Of a stretch of DNA of 24,809 nt, positions 1-8,414 are shown piece by piece. The stretch's first letter is position 1. The number at the start of each line of letters is the position of its first letter. A model generated the notes under the pieces. That model was not told the DNA's origin. It saw only the letters and a list, made by a program, of their open reading frames with translations, and ran no database searches. The translations under genes were made by a program, and so were the position numbers. The stretch lies in the NCBI GenBank assembly GCA_964487255.1, contig CAZAQV010000045.1, forward strand, positions 1 through 24,809, given 5' to 3'. The stretch comes from CAZAQV01 sp964487255 (GTDB taxonomy: Bacteria > Myxococcota_A > Polyangia > Polyangiales > CAZAQV01).

Positions 1-235
1 CGGGGGTGATGGTGGCGCACTTAACGCCGACACCGTGTTCCTTGATCGCGTTGGCGGCATCGACGGTGATCTGGTCGTCGGTCTCGTCGCGCTTCTCGAT
101 CGAGAGGTCATAATATTTGAGGTCGACGTCGAGGTAAGGAAGGATCAGACGTTCGCGGATCCACTTCCAGATGATCTTCGTCATTTCGTCGCCGTCGAGT
201 TCGACGACCGGGTTGGCTACCTTGATCTTGGCCAT
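1..235 (-). CDS. icd: NADP-dependent isocitrate dehydrogenase, N-terminal part (cut by window edge)
   Basis: The minus strand from the ATG at 235-233 reads MAKIKVANPVVELDGDEMTK and continues with IIWKWIRERLILPYLDVDLKYYDL and VGVKCATITP-type segments. These are the characteristic N-terminus of the homodimeric NADP-isocitrate dehydrogenase of alphaproteobacteria and eukaryotes, which oxidises isocitrate to 2-oxoglutarate in the TCA cycle in the cytoplasm. Only about 78 codons are inside the window; the rest lies beyond position 1. The gene faces away from the polysaccharide genes and is a housekeeping neighbour marking the left margin of the locus. The reading frame is open throughout and the match to the family is close to residue-by-residue from memory, so I am confident of the call. 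No convincing promoter was found in the 267 bp before the next gene. Confidence 0.95.
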   Translation of the reverse strand, partial: MAKIKVANPVVELDGDEMTKIIWKWIRERLILPYLDVDLKYYDLSIEKRDETDDQITVDAANAIKEHGVGVKCATITP

Positions 236-502
236 GGGGTTCCTGTTAGTTCGAATGAAGTTGGCGGCGCTTTAGCAGACGGGGAGGCGAGGGCAAGGTG
301 GCTGGACCTGCACCATTCATACAGTGATGGCTACGCATAAATGTTGTTGCCAAGCAGAGCCCACCGCCCCTAAGGGTTTCTGCCGCACGTGGGTCGCAAC
401 TCAATGCTGCACTGATAGGGTGAGCGTAGACGGGTATGCCGGTCCGCAATTTCCATCGGGGATTGGTCGAACCGCTGCAAGCGGACGTTCTGGAGAACAG
501 CC

Positions 503-1804
503 TTGTCAATTAATGTGCCTTCAGCAACCGTGCGGCGCGGCCTTGTCCATTCCTTACGATTCGAGTTGGCATTTGTCTTGCTTCTGGGGGTGGCTTTTCC
601 GACCCTTATCCTTGCAATGTCGGAAGTCGGATCGGCGAATTGGTCCGAGATCTCGAATTGGTTTGCGCGGGCCGATGCGCTTAACTCATTTGGAGGAAGC
701 CTCGTCGCCACTATTCTCTCCATTGCAGTTTTGCGGAGGCTACGAGAGTATCCTGGCGTTGCAGTCGCTAGGTCAATCTTGCCAGTGGTTGCTATCATGT
801 TCGGCCTGCTGGTTGGCGTCATTGCCGGTTTGAGGCTGGAATACGGCAACAAGCTGCTGCTTTTTTGCTTTGTAGGGGTTCTGATCTCGCGCTTTGCCGT
901 GACCGCTATGCGAAGTCGAAGGCGGGGCTTGATTTACTATGTCGTTCCTGGAGGTCGGGTAGGGGTTCTGGGCGATTTAAAATCAACAGCCCTCTTCACT
1001 CTTGACGCGCCGTCATTCGCAGGTCTCCCTGACTGCGCCATAGTTGCCGACCTCCACGCCGACCTTGGTGACAAATGGGAACGTTTTATAGCGGATTCTG
1101 CAATTTCCGGTCGACCGGTCTATCATTATAAGCATGTTTGGGAATCCGAAACCGGAAAAGTCCAGATCGATCATCTATCTGAGAATGCCTTTGGCGCGCT
1201 GGTTCCGAGTTTTGCCTATCAGAAAATAAAGCGTAGTGTCGACCTGATTGTGGCTATTCTCGCTTTGCCAATCGTACTCCCAATTCTTGGCGTTTGTGCA
1301 ATCGCAATCAAGCGCGATAGTCCGGGACCAGTCTTCTTTAGGCAGCGGAGAATGGGTTTCCAGGGGAGGGCGTTTGAGGTATTCAAATTGCGTTCCATGC
1401 GTGTCGGCCATAACGGTGAGGATCGCAGATTGTCTGTCACGCAATCGGAAGATAAACGTGTCACCAAAGTCGGGTTCTTCCTTCGCCGCACCCGCTTGGA
1501 TGAGCTTCCTCAGATTATCAATATTTTCCGAGGTGAAATGAGTTGGATTGGCCCCCGACCGGAAGCTATAAGCTTATCAGAATGGTATGAAGCTGAGATA
1601 CCGTTCTATCGCTACCGGCATATCGTTCGTCCTGGGATCACAGGCTGGGCTCAGGTGAACCAAGGGCATGTTGCTGAGGTTGGCGAGGTGCACGAGAAGC
1701 TCAACTATGACTTCTTTTACATCAAAAACCTTTCCTACTGGCTTGACATCATTGTGGCTCTTAAAACGATTAAGGTCGTGTTTTCAGGTTTTGGGGCGAA
1801 ATAG
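503..1804 (+). CDS. Undecaprenyl-phosphate sugar-1-phosphate transferase (polyprenyl glycosylphosphotransferase, WbaP/ExoY type)
   Basis: The 433-residue protein has hydrophobic segments in its first ~140 residues (about 17-40, 55-75, 90-140) and a C-terminal bacterial sugar-transferase domain from about residue 238. That domain shows the re-entrant hydrophobic helix (VDLIVAILALPIVLPILG), the SPGPVFFRQRRMG signature, the FKLRSM motif, LDELPQ near residue 333 with the catalytic Asp-Glu pair, and SWIGPRPE. Members transfer a hexose-1-phosphate from a UDP-sugar to undecaprenyl phosphate at the inner membrane, the first step of Wzx/Wzy-type EPS assembly. The start is TTG at 503, chosen because GGAG at 492-495 sits seven bases upstream; GTG at 515 is the alternative. 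It is the first gene of the cluster and stands alone, convergent with cysH. The sugar (glucose or galactose) cannot be told from sequence. Confidence 0.93.
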   Translation: MSINVPSATVRRGLVHSLRFELAFVLLLGVAFPTLILAMSEVGSANWSEISNWFARADALNSFGGSLVATILSIAVLRRLREYPGVAVARSILPVVAIMFGLLVGVIAGLRLEYGNKLLLFCFVGVLISRFAVTAMRSRRRGLIYYVVPGGRVGVLGDLKSTALFTLDAPSFAGLPDCAIVADLHADLGDKWERFIADSAISGRPVYHYKHVWESETGKVQIDHLSENAFGALVPSFAYQKIKRSVDLIVAILALPIVLPILGVCAIAIKRDSPGPVFFRQRRMGFQGRAFEVFKLRSMRVGHNGEDRRLSVTQSEDKRVTKVGFFLRRTRLDELPQIINIFRGEMSWIGPRPEAISLSEWYEAEIPFYRYRHIVRPGITGWAQVNQGHVAEVGEVHEKLNYDFFYIKNLSYWLDIIVALKTIKVVFSGFGAK

Positions 1805-1839
1805 CGGTTTTCCCCTTACAGGATGCGCATCAAAACCGC
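1804..1839. terminator. Possible bidirectional terminator hairpin between two convergent genes
   Basis: GCGGTTTT at 1804-1811 is the exact reverse complement of AAAACCGC at 1832-1839, giving an 8-bp stem with a 20-base loop. It starts at the last base of the sugar-transferase stop codon and lies just before the end of cysH, so it sits where a shared terminator would. There is no U-run after the stem on either strand and the loop is long, so the assignment is tentative. Confidence 0.35.
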
Positions 1840-1843
1840 GGGC

Positions 1844-2596
1844 CTAGCGTGTAAACCGTCCGTCGGGCCCGAGGTGGATGCCACATTCAGTCTTCCCTTG
1901 GAATCTTGACCAACGGCCGGAGCGTGGGTCGGCACCTTGCTCTGGCTTGTTCGTACAAGGAGCACAGCCGATCGACGGATAGCCTTGGGCTTCCAGCGGA
2001 TGTCGGGGGAGGTCGTGCTTAGCGAAATAAGCGTTCAGGCTGTCCTTATCCCACAGAGCCAGGGGGTTAATCTTGATTTTCGATCCGTCACGCTCGACCA
2101 GTGGGATCGTCGAGCGACTGGCTGCTTGAAAGCGTTTTCGACCAGAGATCCACGCGTCATAACCCGACAATGCATCTTGAAGTGGAAATGATTTTCTGAG
2201 CAAGCAACAGCCATTCGGATCACGCTGCGAAAGGTCTCCAGCCGGATCCTCCCGACTCAAATCTTTCGCATTTGGCTCGACCACGATTAGCTTGAGGCCT
2301 AATAGGTCGAGCAACTGATCCCGATATTCGATCGTTTCCCGAAAATGTTTGCCTGTATCGATGAAAAGTACTGGGACATCAGGACGTATGAGCGCAATTT
2401 GATGAAGAAGGACGGCGCTTTCCGCTCCAAACGAGGACACGATAGCCGCTTTCGACAACAGTTCGTCACGCAGCAGACCTTCAATGTCGACATGCTGCAA
2501 GTCTGGGAGGTAGCGTTCCTGCAGGTAGTTTAGGGCAGGATCAACAGACGCTTCTGGCCAAGCTGGGTATGAAGTTTGTTTTTTATTATACGTCAT
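1844..2596 (-). CDS. cysH: Adenylyl-sulfate (APS) reductase, thioredoxin-dependent, 4Fe-4S type
   Basis: The 250-residue protein belongs to the PAPS/APS reductase family, which reduces activated sulfate to sulfite in the cytoplasm. The substrate-binding PP-loop is visible as SSFGAESAVLLH (residues 54-65), followed by FIDTGKHFRET. Paired cysteines CC at 130-131 (NGCCLLRK) and CAPC at 211-214 are the four ligands of the [4Fe-4S] cluster that distinguish APS reductases from cluster-free PAPS reductases. The catalytic ECGIH is at 237-241 near the C-terminus. SGRKRFQ at 151-157 is the usual substrate-site segment. The length is normal and all key residues are present, so the enzyme should work. 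The oddity is location: it sits alone between EPS genes with no cysI, cysJ, cysD or cysN next to it. No good Shine-Dalgarno sequence is seen before the ATG at 2596. Confidence 0.93.
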   Translation of the reverse strand: MTYNKKQTSYPAWPEASVDPALNYLQERYLPDLQHVDIEGLLRDELLSKAAIVSSFGAESAVLLHQIALIRPDVPVLFIDTGKHFRETIEYRDQLLDLLGLKLIVVEPNAKDLSREDPAGDLSQRDPNGCCLLRKSFPLQDALSGYDAWISGRKRFQAASRSTIPLVERDGSKIKINPLALWDKDSLNAYFAKHDLPRHPLEAQGYPSIGCAPCTNKPEQGADPRSGRWSRFQGKTECGIHLGPDGRFTR

Positions 2597-3015
2597 GTGG
2601 CTATAGTAATTAAGATCTCTATTTTTGTGCCTGGCTTAAGGTGGCTCAGTCTCAAGTCGAGGATAACTCTTCCTGCCATAAGACCTTAGTCAGAACTTGA
2701 TCGGATTTGGCTACGCGCGGTGCGCTGCGCACCGTCTTCGATTTGGTCGAAATCAGCTGTGTTCCTGCTAGAGGCCTGAAATGCCAAATGTCAACGTTAC
2801 TCGGGATAACAAATTGTATATCCTTCTGTCTTTGGATTATTGAGTCTAGCCACAACCTCCTGTACCGAGCTGATTAGCGCGGGAAAATGCCGGAGCAAGA
2901 GCTAACCAGCGGCTTGGGTTGTAAGGGTAGGTAACGGATAAGGGTTGCGAAACCTAGTGATTCAGGCTGCTCGCCAAGTCGGATTGGCGCTGTAGGATTT
3001 TAGTCAGAACTGAGC
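2597..3015. other. 419-bp non-coding stretch between divergent cysH and the flippase gene
   Basis: No convincing gene is seen here. The stretch must hold the promoters for cysH (minus) and the plus-strand EPS block. It contains a 17-bp palindrome at 2718-2734, a direct repeat of the 12-mer TTAGTCAGAACT at 2686-2697 and 3000-3011 (the second copy ends five bases before the flippase ATG), and a short inverted repeat CGCCAA/TTGGCG at 2972-2989 (6-bp stem, 6-base loop). A poor sigma70-like pair for the flippase may be TTGGGT with ATAAGG near 2915-2942, but I do not rely on it. A 67-codon minus-strand frame at 2652-2855 has no ribosome site or recognisable motif. Confidence 0.6.
2718..2734. repeat. 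17-bp GC-rich palindrome (possible operator)
   Basis: CGGTGCGC-T-GCGCACCG is a perfect inverted repeat around a single central base. The 1-base centre makes a protein dimer site more natural than a hairpin, although a 6-bp stem with a 5-base loop is also possible. It lies 122 bp upstream of the cysH ATG and 282 bp upstream of the flippase ATG. The regulator is unknown. Confidence 0.4.
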
Positions 3016-4332
3016 ATGATCAAGAAAATTGCAGCGTTAAGTTTGGGGCCTTTGATAATAAAGGTCCTTGGGACGGCAGTTGCATTCATGCTGTCCGTTG
3101 CTCTAGCGCGCACTCTCGGTGTCGTCGAGTTTGGTGCTTACTCGCTCGTGGTTTCGACAATTATGGTGCTGGCTATCCCAATCCAGTCTGGTTTGCCGAT
3201 CCTGGCGGTGCGCGAGGTTTCGCGTGCCCACGGCCAGGGTCGCGTCGGAAAGATCCATACGTTTGTCGGTTGGTCGAACCGTGTTGTTCTAGGATATTTC
3301 CTGCTCGTCGTTATGCTCGCGGTTCTTTTCTGGCAGATTTTCCCCCAAGACACGTTCGCGCGAAACTTGTTCATCGCCCTTATATCGGTCGCGACCATCT
3401 CGATCACGTTGCGCGATTCTGCTGTCCTGCGCGGACTTGGGCATTTCATGAAGGGTACCGCGCCGGATGTTCTCGTCCGCCCGGCCGCCCAATTGGCAGC
3501 GTTTGGCGCGCTCGTTTTTGCGGCCGGCAGTATGGCCGAGCGAGCGCCATTGGCCCTGTCGACCTTTGTGTTTGCTTCTGCACTGGCTTGCATGATGAGC
3601 TTCTTCTGGCGGAGGGCCACTGTACCGAAAGGCGATCCCGCTGGAGAACTTGTGGATCGCCGATCCTTGGAGCCTTGGCGCAAGGCGGCGGTCCTGCTCA
3701 CCGTCGTGGGTGGTGGACAAATTCTCTTCGGACATATCGACACGCTTATGCTCGGAATATTTGCCAGTGATGCAGAGGTCGGGGCCTATCGGGTGGCGGT
3801 TCAACTCAGCATGCTGGTGATTTTTGCTCTCACAGTCGTTAATCAGGTGCTGCAACCGAAGATATCTGAACTTTATGCGCAACGAGACATGGATGCCATG
3901 CAGACGTTGTTGACGAGGACCTCTTTCTTGATGTTTCTTGGAACGCTTGTGCCAGCGTTCATCGCCGCAGTGATCGCTCCGCAAGTGCTGGAGTTCGTGT
4001 TTGGTGCCGATTATCGGATCGCTAGTACCGCGCTGCAGATTCTTATCATGGGTCAAGCCATTAACGTCATGTTCGGCTCTGTCGGAACAATACTGAATAT
4101 GACGGGCCTGGAAAACCTGGCCATGCGCGGGATGGTGATCGCGATTGTTATCAATCTAAGCTTGGACATCTTGTTGATTCCGCTATTGGGCTTGAGCGGG
4201 GCAGCCTTTGCGTCTGCACTCACCATAACCATATGGAACGCGATCCTCCGCTATTATGTGAAGGATCGCCTCGGGATCGAAAGCTCCGGCGTGATTGCCT
4301 ATAGCCACCGTCTACGGATACGGTTTCGGTAA
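3016..4332 (+). CDS. Polysaccharide flippase, Wzx type (MOP/MATE superfamily)
   Basis: The 438-residue integral membrane protein has around twelve or more hydrophobic segments spread over its whole length. It begins with the family-typical amphipathic start and first helix (IKKIAALSLGPLIIKVLGTA, then FMLSVALARTLGVVEFGAYS). The motif LARTLG-x4-FGAYSLV near residues 31-45 and the later segment GAYRVAVQLS are usual for polysaccharide-biosynthesis flippases. These carry undecaprenyl-diphosphate-linked repeat units from the cytoplasmic to the periplasmic face of the inner membrane. It opens the plus-strand EPS block; the next gene follows after 45 bp. ATG at 3016 is the first in-frame start and gives a normal N-terminus, but the ribosome site is weak. 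The C-terminal tail is short and basic. The substrate cannot be inferred. Confidence 0.9.
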   Translation: MIKKIAALSLGPLIIKVLGTAVAFMLSVALARTLGVVEFGAYSLVVSTIMVLAIPIQSGLPILAVREVSRAHGQGRVGKIHTFVGWSNRVVLGYFLLVVMLAVLFWQIFPQDTFARNLFIALISVATISITLRDSAVLRGLGHFMKGTAPDVLVRPAAQLAAFGALVFAAGSMAERAPLALSTFVFASALACMMSFFWRRATVPKGDPAGELVDRRSLEPWRKAAVLLTVVGGGQILFGHIDTLMLGIFASDAEVGAYRVAVQLSMLVIFALTVVNQVLQPKISELYAQRDMDAMQTLLTRTSFLMFLGTLVPAFIAAVIAPQVLEFVFGADYRIASTALQILIMGQAINVMFGSVGTILNMTGLENLAMRGMVIAIVINLSLDILLIPLLGLSGAAFASALTITIWNAILRYYVKDRLGIESSGVIAYSHRLRIRFR

Positions 4333-4377
4333 ATGTCCTGACAACAGGACTGACCCAACGGAAGAACGAGGTATCAA

Positions 4378-5862
4378 ATGAAAGTCTTGTTGATTGGCAT
4401 GGATGGGTGCCACGAGGAGGTATTCAAGCGGGGGTGGACGCCGTTTACGACCGAACTTCTGTCGTCCCACCAGCACCTGGCGATCGACAACGATCTGATA
4501 AGCCGCGGATGGTTGGAAATTGCGTTGGGTCAACATGCTTCCCGGACGACGGCGCTCTACGACAAGCCAAGGGCGAATGGGTCGCTCGATTGGAGTACTG
4601 AGTTCAGTTTACCCGAGGTTCCTGCGCTTGGCAGCGAAGTCAAACCGATCTGGCAGCGGATAAACGAGATGGGATATTCTGTGGGCGTCGCCAACCTTCC
4701 GACGACTTTCCCAGCGCCCGATGTGAACGGCTTCTTCATTTCGGGCGGCGGTGGCGGCGCACCAGTTACGGAATCTGCTACGCCAGCCCTGTGTCACCCG
4801 GATGATATTCTGCCTACCCTCAATGAATATGGGTATATCGTCGATGATCGGCTTTATCAGATGGTGGTCGAAAAGAAGCTCAATTCGCCGCAAAAGATTT
4901 TGGAGCGACTGGCGTTCAAGAACGAGCGCAGGACCGAGTCATTCATTGCGCTCAACGAACGTTTCGATGTCGATTTTGGCTTTATTGTTTTCAAGACCTC
5001 ATCGGTGGTCGTCGAGACGCTGTTGAACGGCGAATACTGCCGTCGACGCAACAGCAAAAATTCGCCCGACGAGAGAATGGTTCAGGCTGCTCAAGACTAT
5101 TATCGCAACTTCGACGAGCAGATCCGCAAGCTTCGTGGGGTATATCCTGACGCTGAATTCGTGTTCGTTTCGGATCACGGGACGATTCAGCGTAGCCATT
5201 CCGTGAACCCCAATATCCTGCTGCAGCAGAACGGTCTCCAGAGGGTGGAAAAACGGAAAGACCTGGTGAAATCGCTCGTCTCTTTTACAAAATCCAAAGT
5301 GCCTTTCGCGCTCAAGCATGCACTGAAGAAGACTTCGATCACCAATCTAAAGGCAGCCGGATCCTATAATTTCGATCAGGCTACCACAGTGGCATTCTGC
5401 AAGACCATCAATGATTGGTCCCACGGCATTTTCATTAACGACACGCGACGATTCGGAGGCCCTGTCCTCGAAGCGGAGATTCTTGAGACGCGTGACCGGA
5501 TTGTGGAATTGATCAATTCCAACGCGGAGGCGCGAAAGCATGGAATCGTTGCACACGTTCTCGCCGACAAGCCAAACGCTGTGCTCGATCATTTTCCCGA
5601 TATCCAACTAGTGATGCCCAATGGATATCTGACTTCTGATAAGGGGCAGGCGTTCATAGCGGAGTATAACCCGCCCGAATGTCCATCGAGCCTTGCGGCA
5701 GTAATGAGAGGTGACATTCTGAGCGTCAAATCGCATTCGCCGCTTGCCTATTTCAGTAATTCAGTATGTGAGGAGGTCGAAGATGATCGGCTTCGAGGCG
5801 ATCTGACGGTGGTTTATGACAGGCTTATTGAGCTGTTTTCTGGCATCGAAGCTGCGCGCTGA
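4378..5862 (+). CDS. Alkaline-phosphatase-superfamily (type I phosphodiesterase-like) protein with an incomplete metal site
   Basis: The 494-residue protein has the fold landmarks of the phosphodiesterase/nucleotide pyrophosphatase family. MKVLLIGMDGCHEEVF carries the first metal-binding Asp (D9), SRGWLEIALG near 42-51 aligns with the nucleophile segment and offers Ser42, FVFVSDHGT has D266 and H267, and SHSPLAYF has H453 in the place of the last ligand. The Asp and His of the usual T-D-x3-H motif appear to be Ser209 and Glu213 (FKTSSVVVE, residues 205-213), so one metal site looks altered. There is no signal peptide or membrane segment, so the protein is probably cytoplasmic. GAGGT about seven bases before ATG 4378 supports the start. 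Position between the flippase and the pyruvyl transferase suggests a part in EPS precursor or substituent chemistry; this is inference. The actual reaction is unknown. Confidence 0.78.
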   Translation: MKVLLIGMDGCHEEVFKRGWTPFTTELLSSHQHLAIDNDLISRGWLEIALGQHASRTTALYDKPRANGSLDWSTEFSLPEVPALGSEVKPIWQRINEMGYSVGVANLPTTFPAPDVNGFFISGGGGGAPVTESATPALCHPDDILPTLNEYGYIVDDRLYQMVVEKKLNSPQKILERLAFKNERRTESFIALNERFDVDFGFIVFKTSSVVVETLLNGEYCRRRNSKNSPDERMVQAAQDYYRNFDEQIRKLRGVYPDAEFVFVSDHGTIQRSHSVNPNILLQQNGLQRVEKRKDLVKSLVSFTKSKVPFALKHALKKTSITNLKAAGSYNFDQATTVAFCKTINDWSHGIFINDTRRFGGPVLEAEILETRDRIVELINSNAEARKHGIVAHVLADKPNAVLDHFPDIQLVMPNGYLTSDKGQAFIAEYNPPECPSSLAAVMRGDILSVKSHSPLAYFSNSVCEEVEDDRLRGDLTVVYDRLIELFSGIEAAR

Positions 5863-5891
5863 CACGCGTCGGCTAATTCGCGAAATTGAGA

Positions 5892-7067
5892 ATGGAAAAC
5901 AGCCATAAGATGAAAATCGCTATCCTTACTTTGCAGTTCTCCAACAACTACGGCGCCATGTTCCAGGCGTACGCGCTCTCGCGACACTTGGAACAGGATG
6001 GACACGAAGTAGTGTTACTGAATTATCATCAGGACATTCCGACCGTCTCGAAATATCTTCGTAATCCCATTGCATTCTTCAGAAAGATCCTCAGTAAAGG
6101 TGCAATTTCTCTAAAGTTTTTAAAAGGGAAGCTGAGCGATTCCCGAGGTAAAGCTGTTGAGAAGGATTTTCATGAGATATTCGACACTTTCCGTCGGGAC
6201 CATCTCAAGATTAAACCCTCTGTGCCGGTGCATTACTCGGACCTTTCCGCCGATTTACCCCAAGTCGACGCGTTAATCGTAGGGAGCGACCAAGTCTGGG
6301 CAGCCGATTTCGTGTTCAGCTCTCCAGCCTATCTACTGGCTTTCTCGCCACCCGGTGCGCGCCGGATATCCTACGCAGCGAGCTTCGGCAAAGCACGCTT
6401 GGAGGGTTATTTGCAGAAGGCGTTTGCCGAAGAGATCATCAACTTCGATGCGGTTTCCGTGCGCGAGAAAAGCGGTGTCGAGCTGGTTCGCGAACTTTCG
6501 GGGAAAGAGGCCGCTCACGTCGTCGACCCGACACTCCTGATTTCAGACTATTCGGAAATCGTGGACGACAGCCTCGTGCCTGATGGCGATTACATCCTGT
6601 CCTACAGGCTAAGCCAATCGGCGGAATTGAGCGATTGGGTCGACGACTCGATTGCCGCGCTCGCAAGCGAAATGGGGCTTCCGGTATATGCTGTATCGAC
6701 CAATATCGCAGGAGCGGATGATGGCGATGTCCGGCACTTGCAGCCTACCCCGGGGCAACTGCTGGGTCTGATCGAAAAGGCCCGCTTCCTCGCTACCAAC
6801 TCGTTTCACGGCACCGTTTTTGCGCTCAATTTCCGCACGCCTTTCCTTACATTTGCGCGCGATTCCGCAGAGGATAAACAGAATTTGCGCCTGACCGAAC
6901 TGCTCGGCGGTATCGGTTCGTCGCAGAGCTTTTGCGAACCGTTCGCGCCGATAAAGGAGGTGCTGTCGAAAGTTGCCGCACCTCAGGACTTCGCATCCAT
7001 GGATACAAGACTGCAACAGAGAAGGGTTGCCTCGATTGCCTTCCTGAAGGATGCGTTGAGGGCATGA
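5892..7067 (+). CDS. Polysaccharide pyruvyl transferase family protein
   Basis: The protein (about 391 residues from ATG 5892) carries the hallmarks of the pyruvyl transferase family: MKIAILTLQFSNNYGAMFQA at the start, VGSDQVWAADF, SYAASFGK, VREKSGVELVREL, VDPTLLI and TNSFHGTVFALNFRTPF. Members move pyruvate from phosphoenolpyruvate to a sugar as a ketal, adding negative charge to EPS or cell-wall glycans; others in the family are still uncharacterised. There is no signal peptide, consistent with action on the lipid-linked unit in the cytoplasm. The start is uncertain: TTG 5886, ATG 5892 and ATG 5910 are in frame, none with a strong ribosome site, and most relatives begin at the MKIAIL of 5910. 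It follows the phosphatase-like gene after about 29 bp and is probably in the same transcript. Confidence 0.88.
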   Translation: MENSHKMKIAILTLQFSNNYGAMFQAYALSRHLEQDGHEVVLLNYHQDIPTVSKYLRNPIAFFRKILSKGAISLKFLKGKLSDSRGKAVEKDFHEIFDTFRRDHLKIKPSVPVHYSDLSADLPQVDALIVGSDQVWAADFVFSSPAYLLAFSPPGARRISYAASFGKARLEGYLQKAFAEEIINFDAVSVREKSGVELVRELSGKEAAHVVDPTLLISDYSEIVDDSLVPDGDYILSYRLSQSAELSDWVDDSIAALASEMGLPVYAVSTNIAGADDGDVRHLQPTPGQLLGLIEKARFLATNSFHGTVFALNFRTPFLTFARDSAEDKQNLRLTELLGGIGSSQSFCEPFAPIKEVLSKVAAPQDFASMDTRLQQRRVASIAFLKDALRA

Positions 7068-7136
7068 AGTCGCACTGTTTATCCGATGGTTCCCTTTCCA
7101 TCCCTTCGCCGCGTACCGAAAGTTAGGCGGGGCATC

Positions 7137-8414
7137 ATGAATACCCTCAGCCCACCCATCAGCAACACGGCAGGACTGCATCTGAGAATGCAGAATGTCG
7201 TGCTTGGCTACCTCTTCTTGATCTTGCCGCTGTTCGACATGTTGAGCGGCTTTATGATCGGGCAGGGGTACCTCGATGCAGGTGCTTTTGCTTCCCCATC
7301 GCAAATCGGGCGGTTCATCGGTATTGTGCTACTGTTCGCGAGTACAGCAAAGCAGCGTTACTCTTCCTATATTGTTATGGGTTTTGTTTTCTTGGGGCTT
7401 TTCGAGCTGTTCGGATATTTTCGCCACAGCAATATGCCTGCTATTATTGTAGGCTATACGAACATCATTCGCTTCGCTTACATGTATCTCGCCTTCGTGG
7501 CCTTTGCTCACTATTTCGTGAAAGATCGGCAATCAGTTATCCGATTCCTCAAGTACAACGTGGTGTTCGTATGCTTGAGTGTCATTTTCGCGAGCTTTAC
7601 AGGATTGGCAAATAGCACATACGGCTGGGGATCCGGCACAAAGGGGTTCTTCGCATCGGGTAATGGCCTGGGCATATATATCGGCGTGGCGACGCTCATC
7701 CTTGTGGCGATGAAACGGTACCGGGTCTACACGGACATCAACCTACTCGTTTTCGGTCTTTCCAGTTTCACGCTGGTACTGCTGGGGACGAAAACATCGT
7801 TCCTCATGTTCGTGCTCGTTGTCTTTGGGGGGTTCTGGTCGGGCCGCTTCAAGCTTGTGGTTATCCCTGTCGTCCTTCTTGGTGCGCTGGAATTCTTCGA
7901 CCGCATTTCCGAAGAGCTCATTACGCGTTTCGACATCGTTATCTTGAGATACAAGAGTTCCAGTTCGCTAATCGATTACGTGTTGAGCGGACGAAACGGA
8001 TATGTTGAGAGGGCTTGGGCAGATTTTGTGGCCCAGAACCCGGATGTGCTGCGGTGGTTGTTCGGCGGCGGAGCATTTCTATCCTACCAGAATCCGCAAC
8101 TCGTCCGCAGTTTCGATACGCTCGAATCTGACGTCTTCGACGTGTTCTTCATGTACGGGTTATTGGGGCTGACGATTTACCTTGCGGGCCTGATTTTTAG
8201 CGTGCGAGCCTTCTGGCGGAGCCCTTGGATGCTCTTGCCAGTTGCGCTGCTCTGGGGCCATTCTTTCTTTGCGGGTCATGTGGTATTCAATGGGTTGGGG
8301 GCGACCTTGCTCGTGTTTTTCCTTGCCATGAAGGTGAGTCTCGACAGGCGCGAAAAGGTTATGAGAGCGCCTCGCACCGCGATGGTGGCAGATCGCCGCG
8401 GACGGCAAGCATGA
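7137..8414 (+). CDS. Wzy-like O-antigen/EPS polymerase (integral membrane)
   Basis: The protein (425 residues from ATG 7137) is almost entirely hydrophobic segments, with about ten to twelve likely membrane helices, and has the large polar loop expected between late helices (around residues 270-325, including SGRNGYVERAWADF, a segment typical of EPS polymerases just before the periplasmic loop). Wzy proteins join flipped repeat units in the periplasm. Sequence conservation in this family is low, so the call rests on topology, size and place in a Wzx-dependent cluster. The start is ATG 7137 because AGGCGGGG lies 6-13 bases upstream; the open frame extends to 7086 but that extension is polar and unsupported. 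The stop codon overlaps the next gene's ATG (ATGA at 8411-8414), so the two are translationally coupled. Confidence 0.8.
   Translation: MNTLSPPISNTAGLHLRMQNVVLGYLFLILPLFDMLSGFMIGQGYLDAGAFASPSQIGRFIGIVLLFASTAKQRYSSYIVMGFVFLGLFELFGYFRHSNMPAIIVGYTNIIRFAYMYLAFVAFAHYFVKDRQSVIRFLKYNVVFVCLSVIFASFTGLANSTYGWGSGTKGFFASGNGLGIYIGVATLILVAMKRYRVYTDINLLVFGLSSFTLVLLGTKTSFLMFVLVVFGGFWSGRFKLVVIPVVLLGALEFFDRISEELITRFDIVILRYKSSSSLIDYVLSGRNGYVERAWADFVAQNPDVLRWLFGGGAFLSYQNPQLVRSFDTLESDVFDVFFMYGLLGLTIYLAGLIFSVRAFWRSPWMLLPVALLWGHSFFAGHVVFNGLGATLLVFFLAMKVSLDRREKVMRAPRTAMVADRRGRQA

Noticed and set aside
324..833. 169-codon plus-strand frame near the start of the window
   Set aside because: It overlaps the sugar-transferase gene in another frame, has no ribosome site and a cysteine/serine-rich composition typical of out-of-frame reading.
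370..852. 160-codon minus-strand frame opposite the sugar-transferase start
   Set aside because: Antisense shadow of a well-supported coding region; no recognisable domain.
2652..2855. 67-codon minus-strand frame upstream of cysH
   Set aside because: No ribosome site, no motif and it covers the palindrome; probably non-coding.
3138..4056. Two long minus-strand frames (201 and 255 codons) opposite the flippase gene
   Set aside because: Both lie antisense to a clear membrane-protein gene and have charge patterns produced by reverse reading of hydrophobic codons.
6609..7304. 231-codon minus-strand frame over the pyruvyl transferase end and polymerase start
   Set aside because: Antisense to two supported genes, no motif and no ribosome site.
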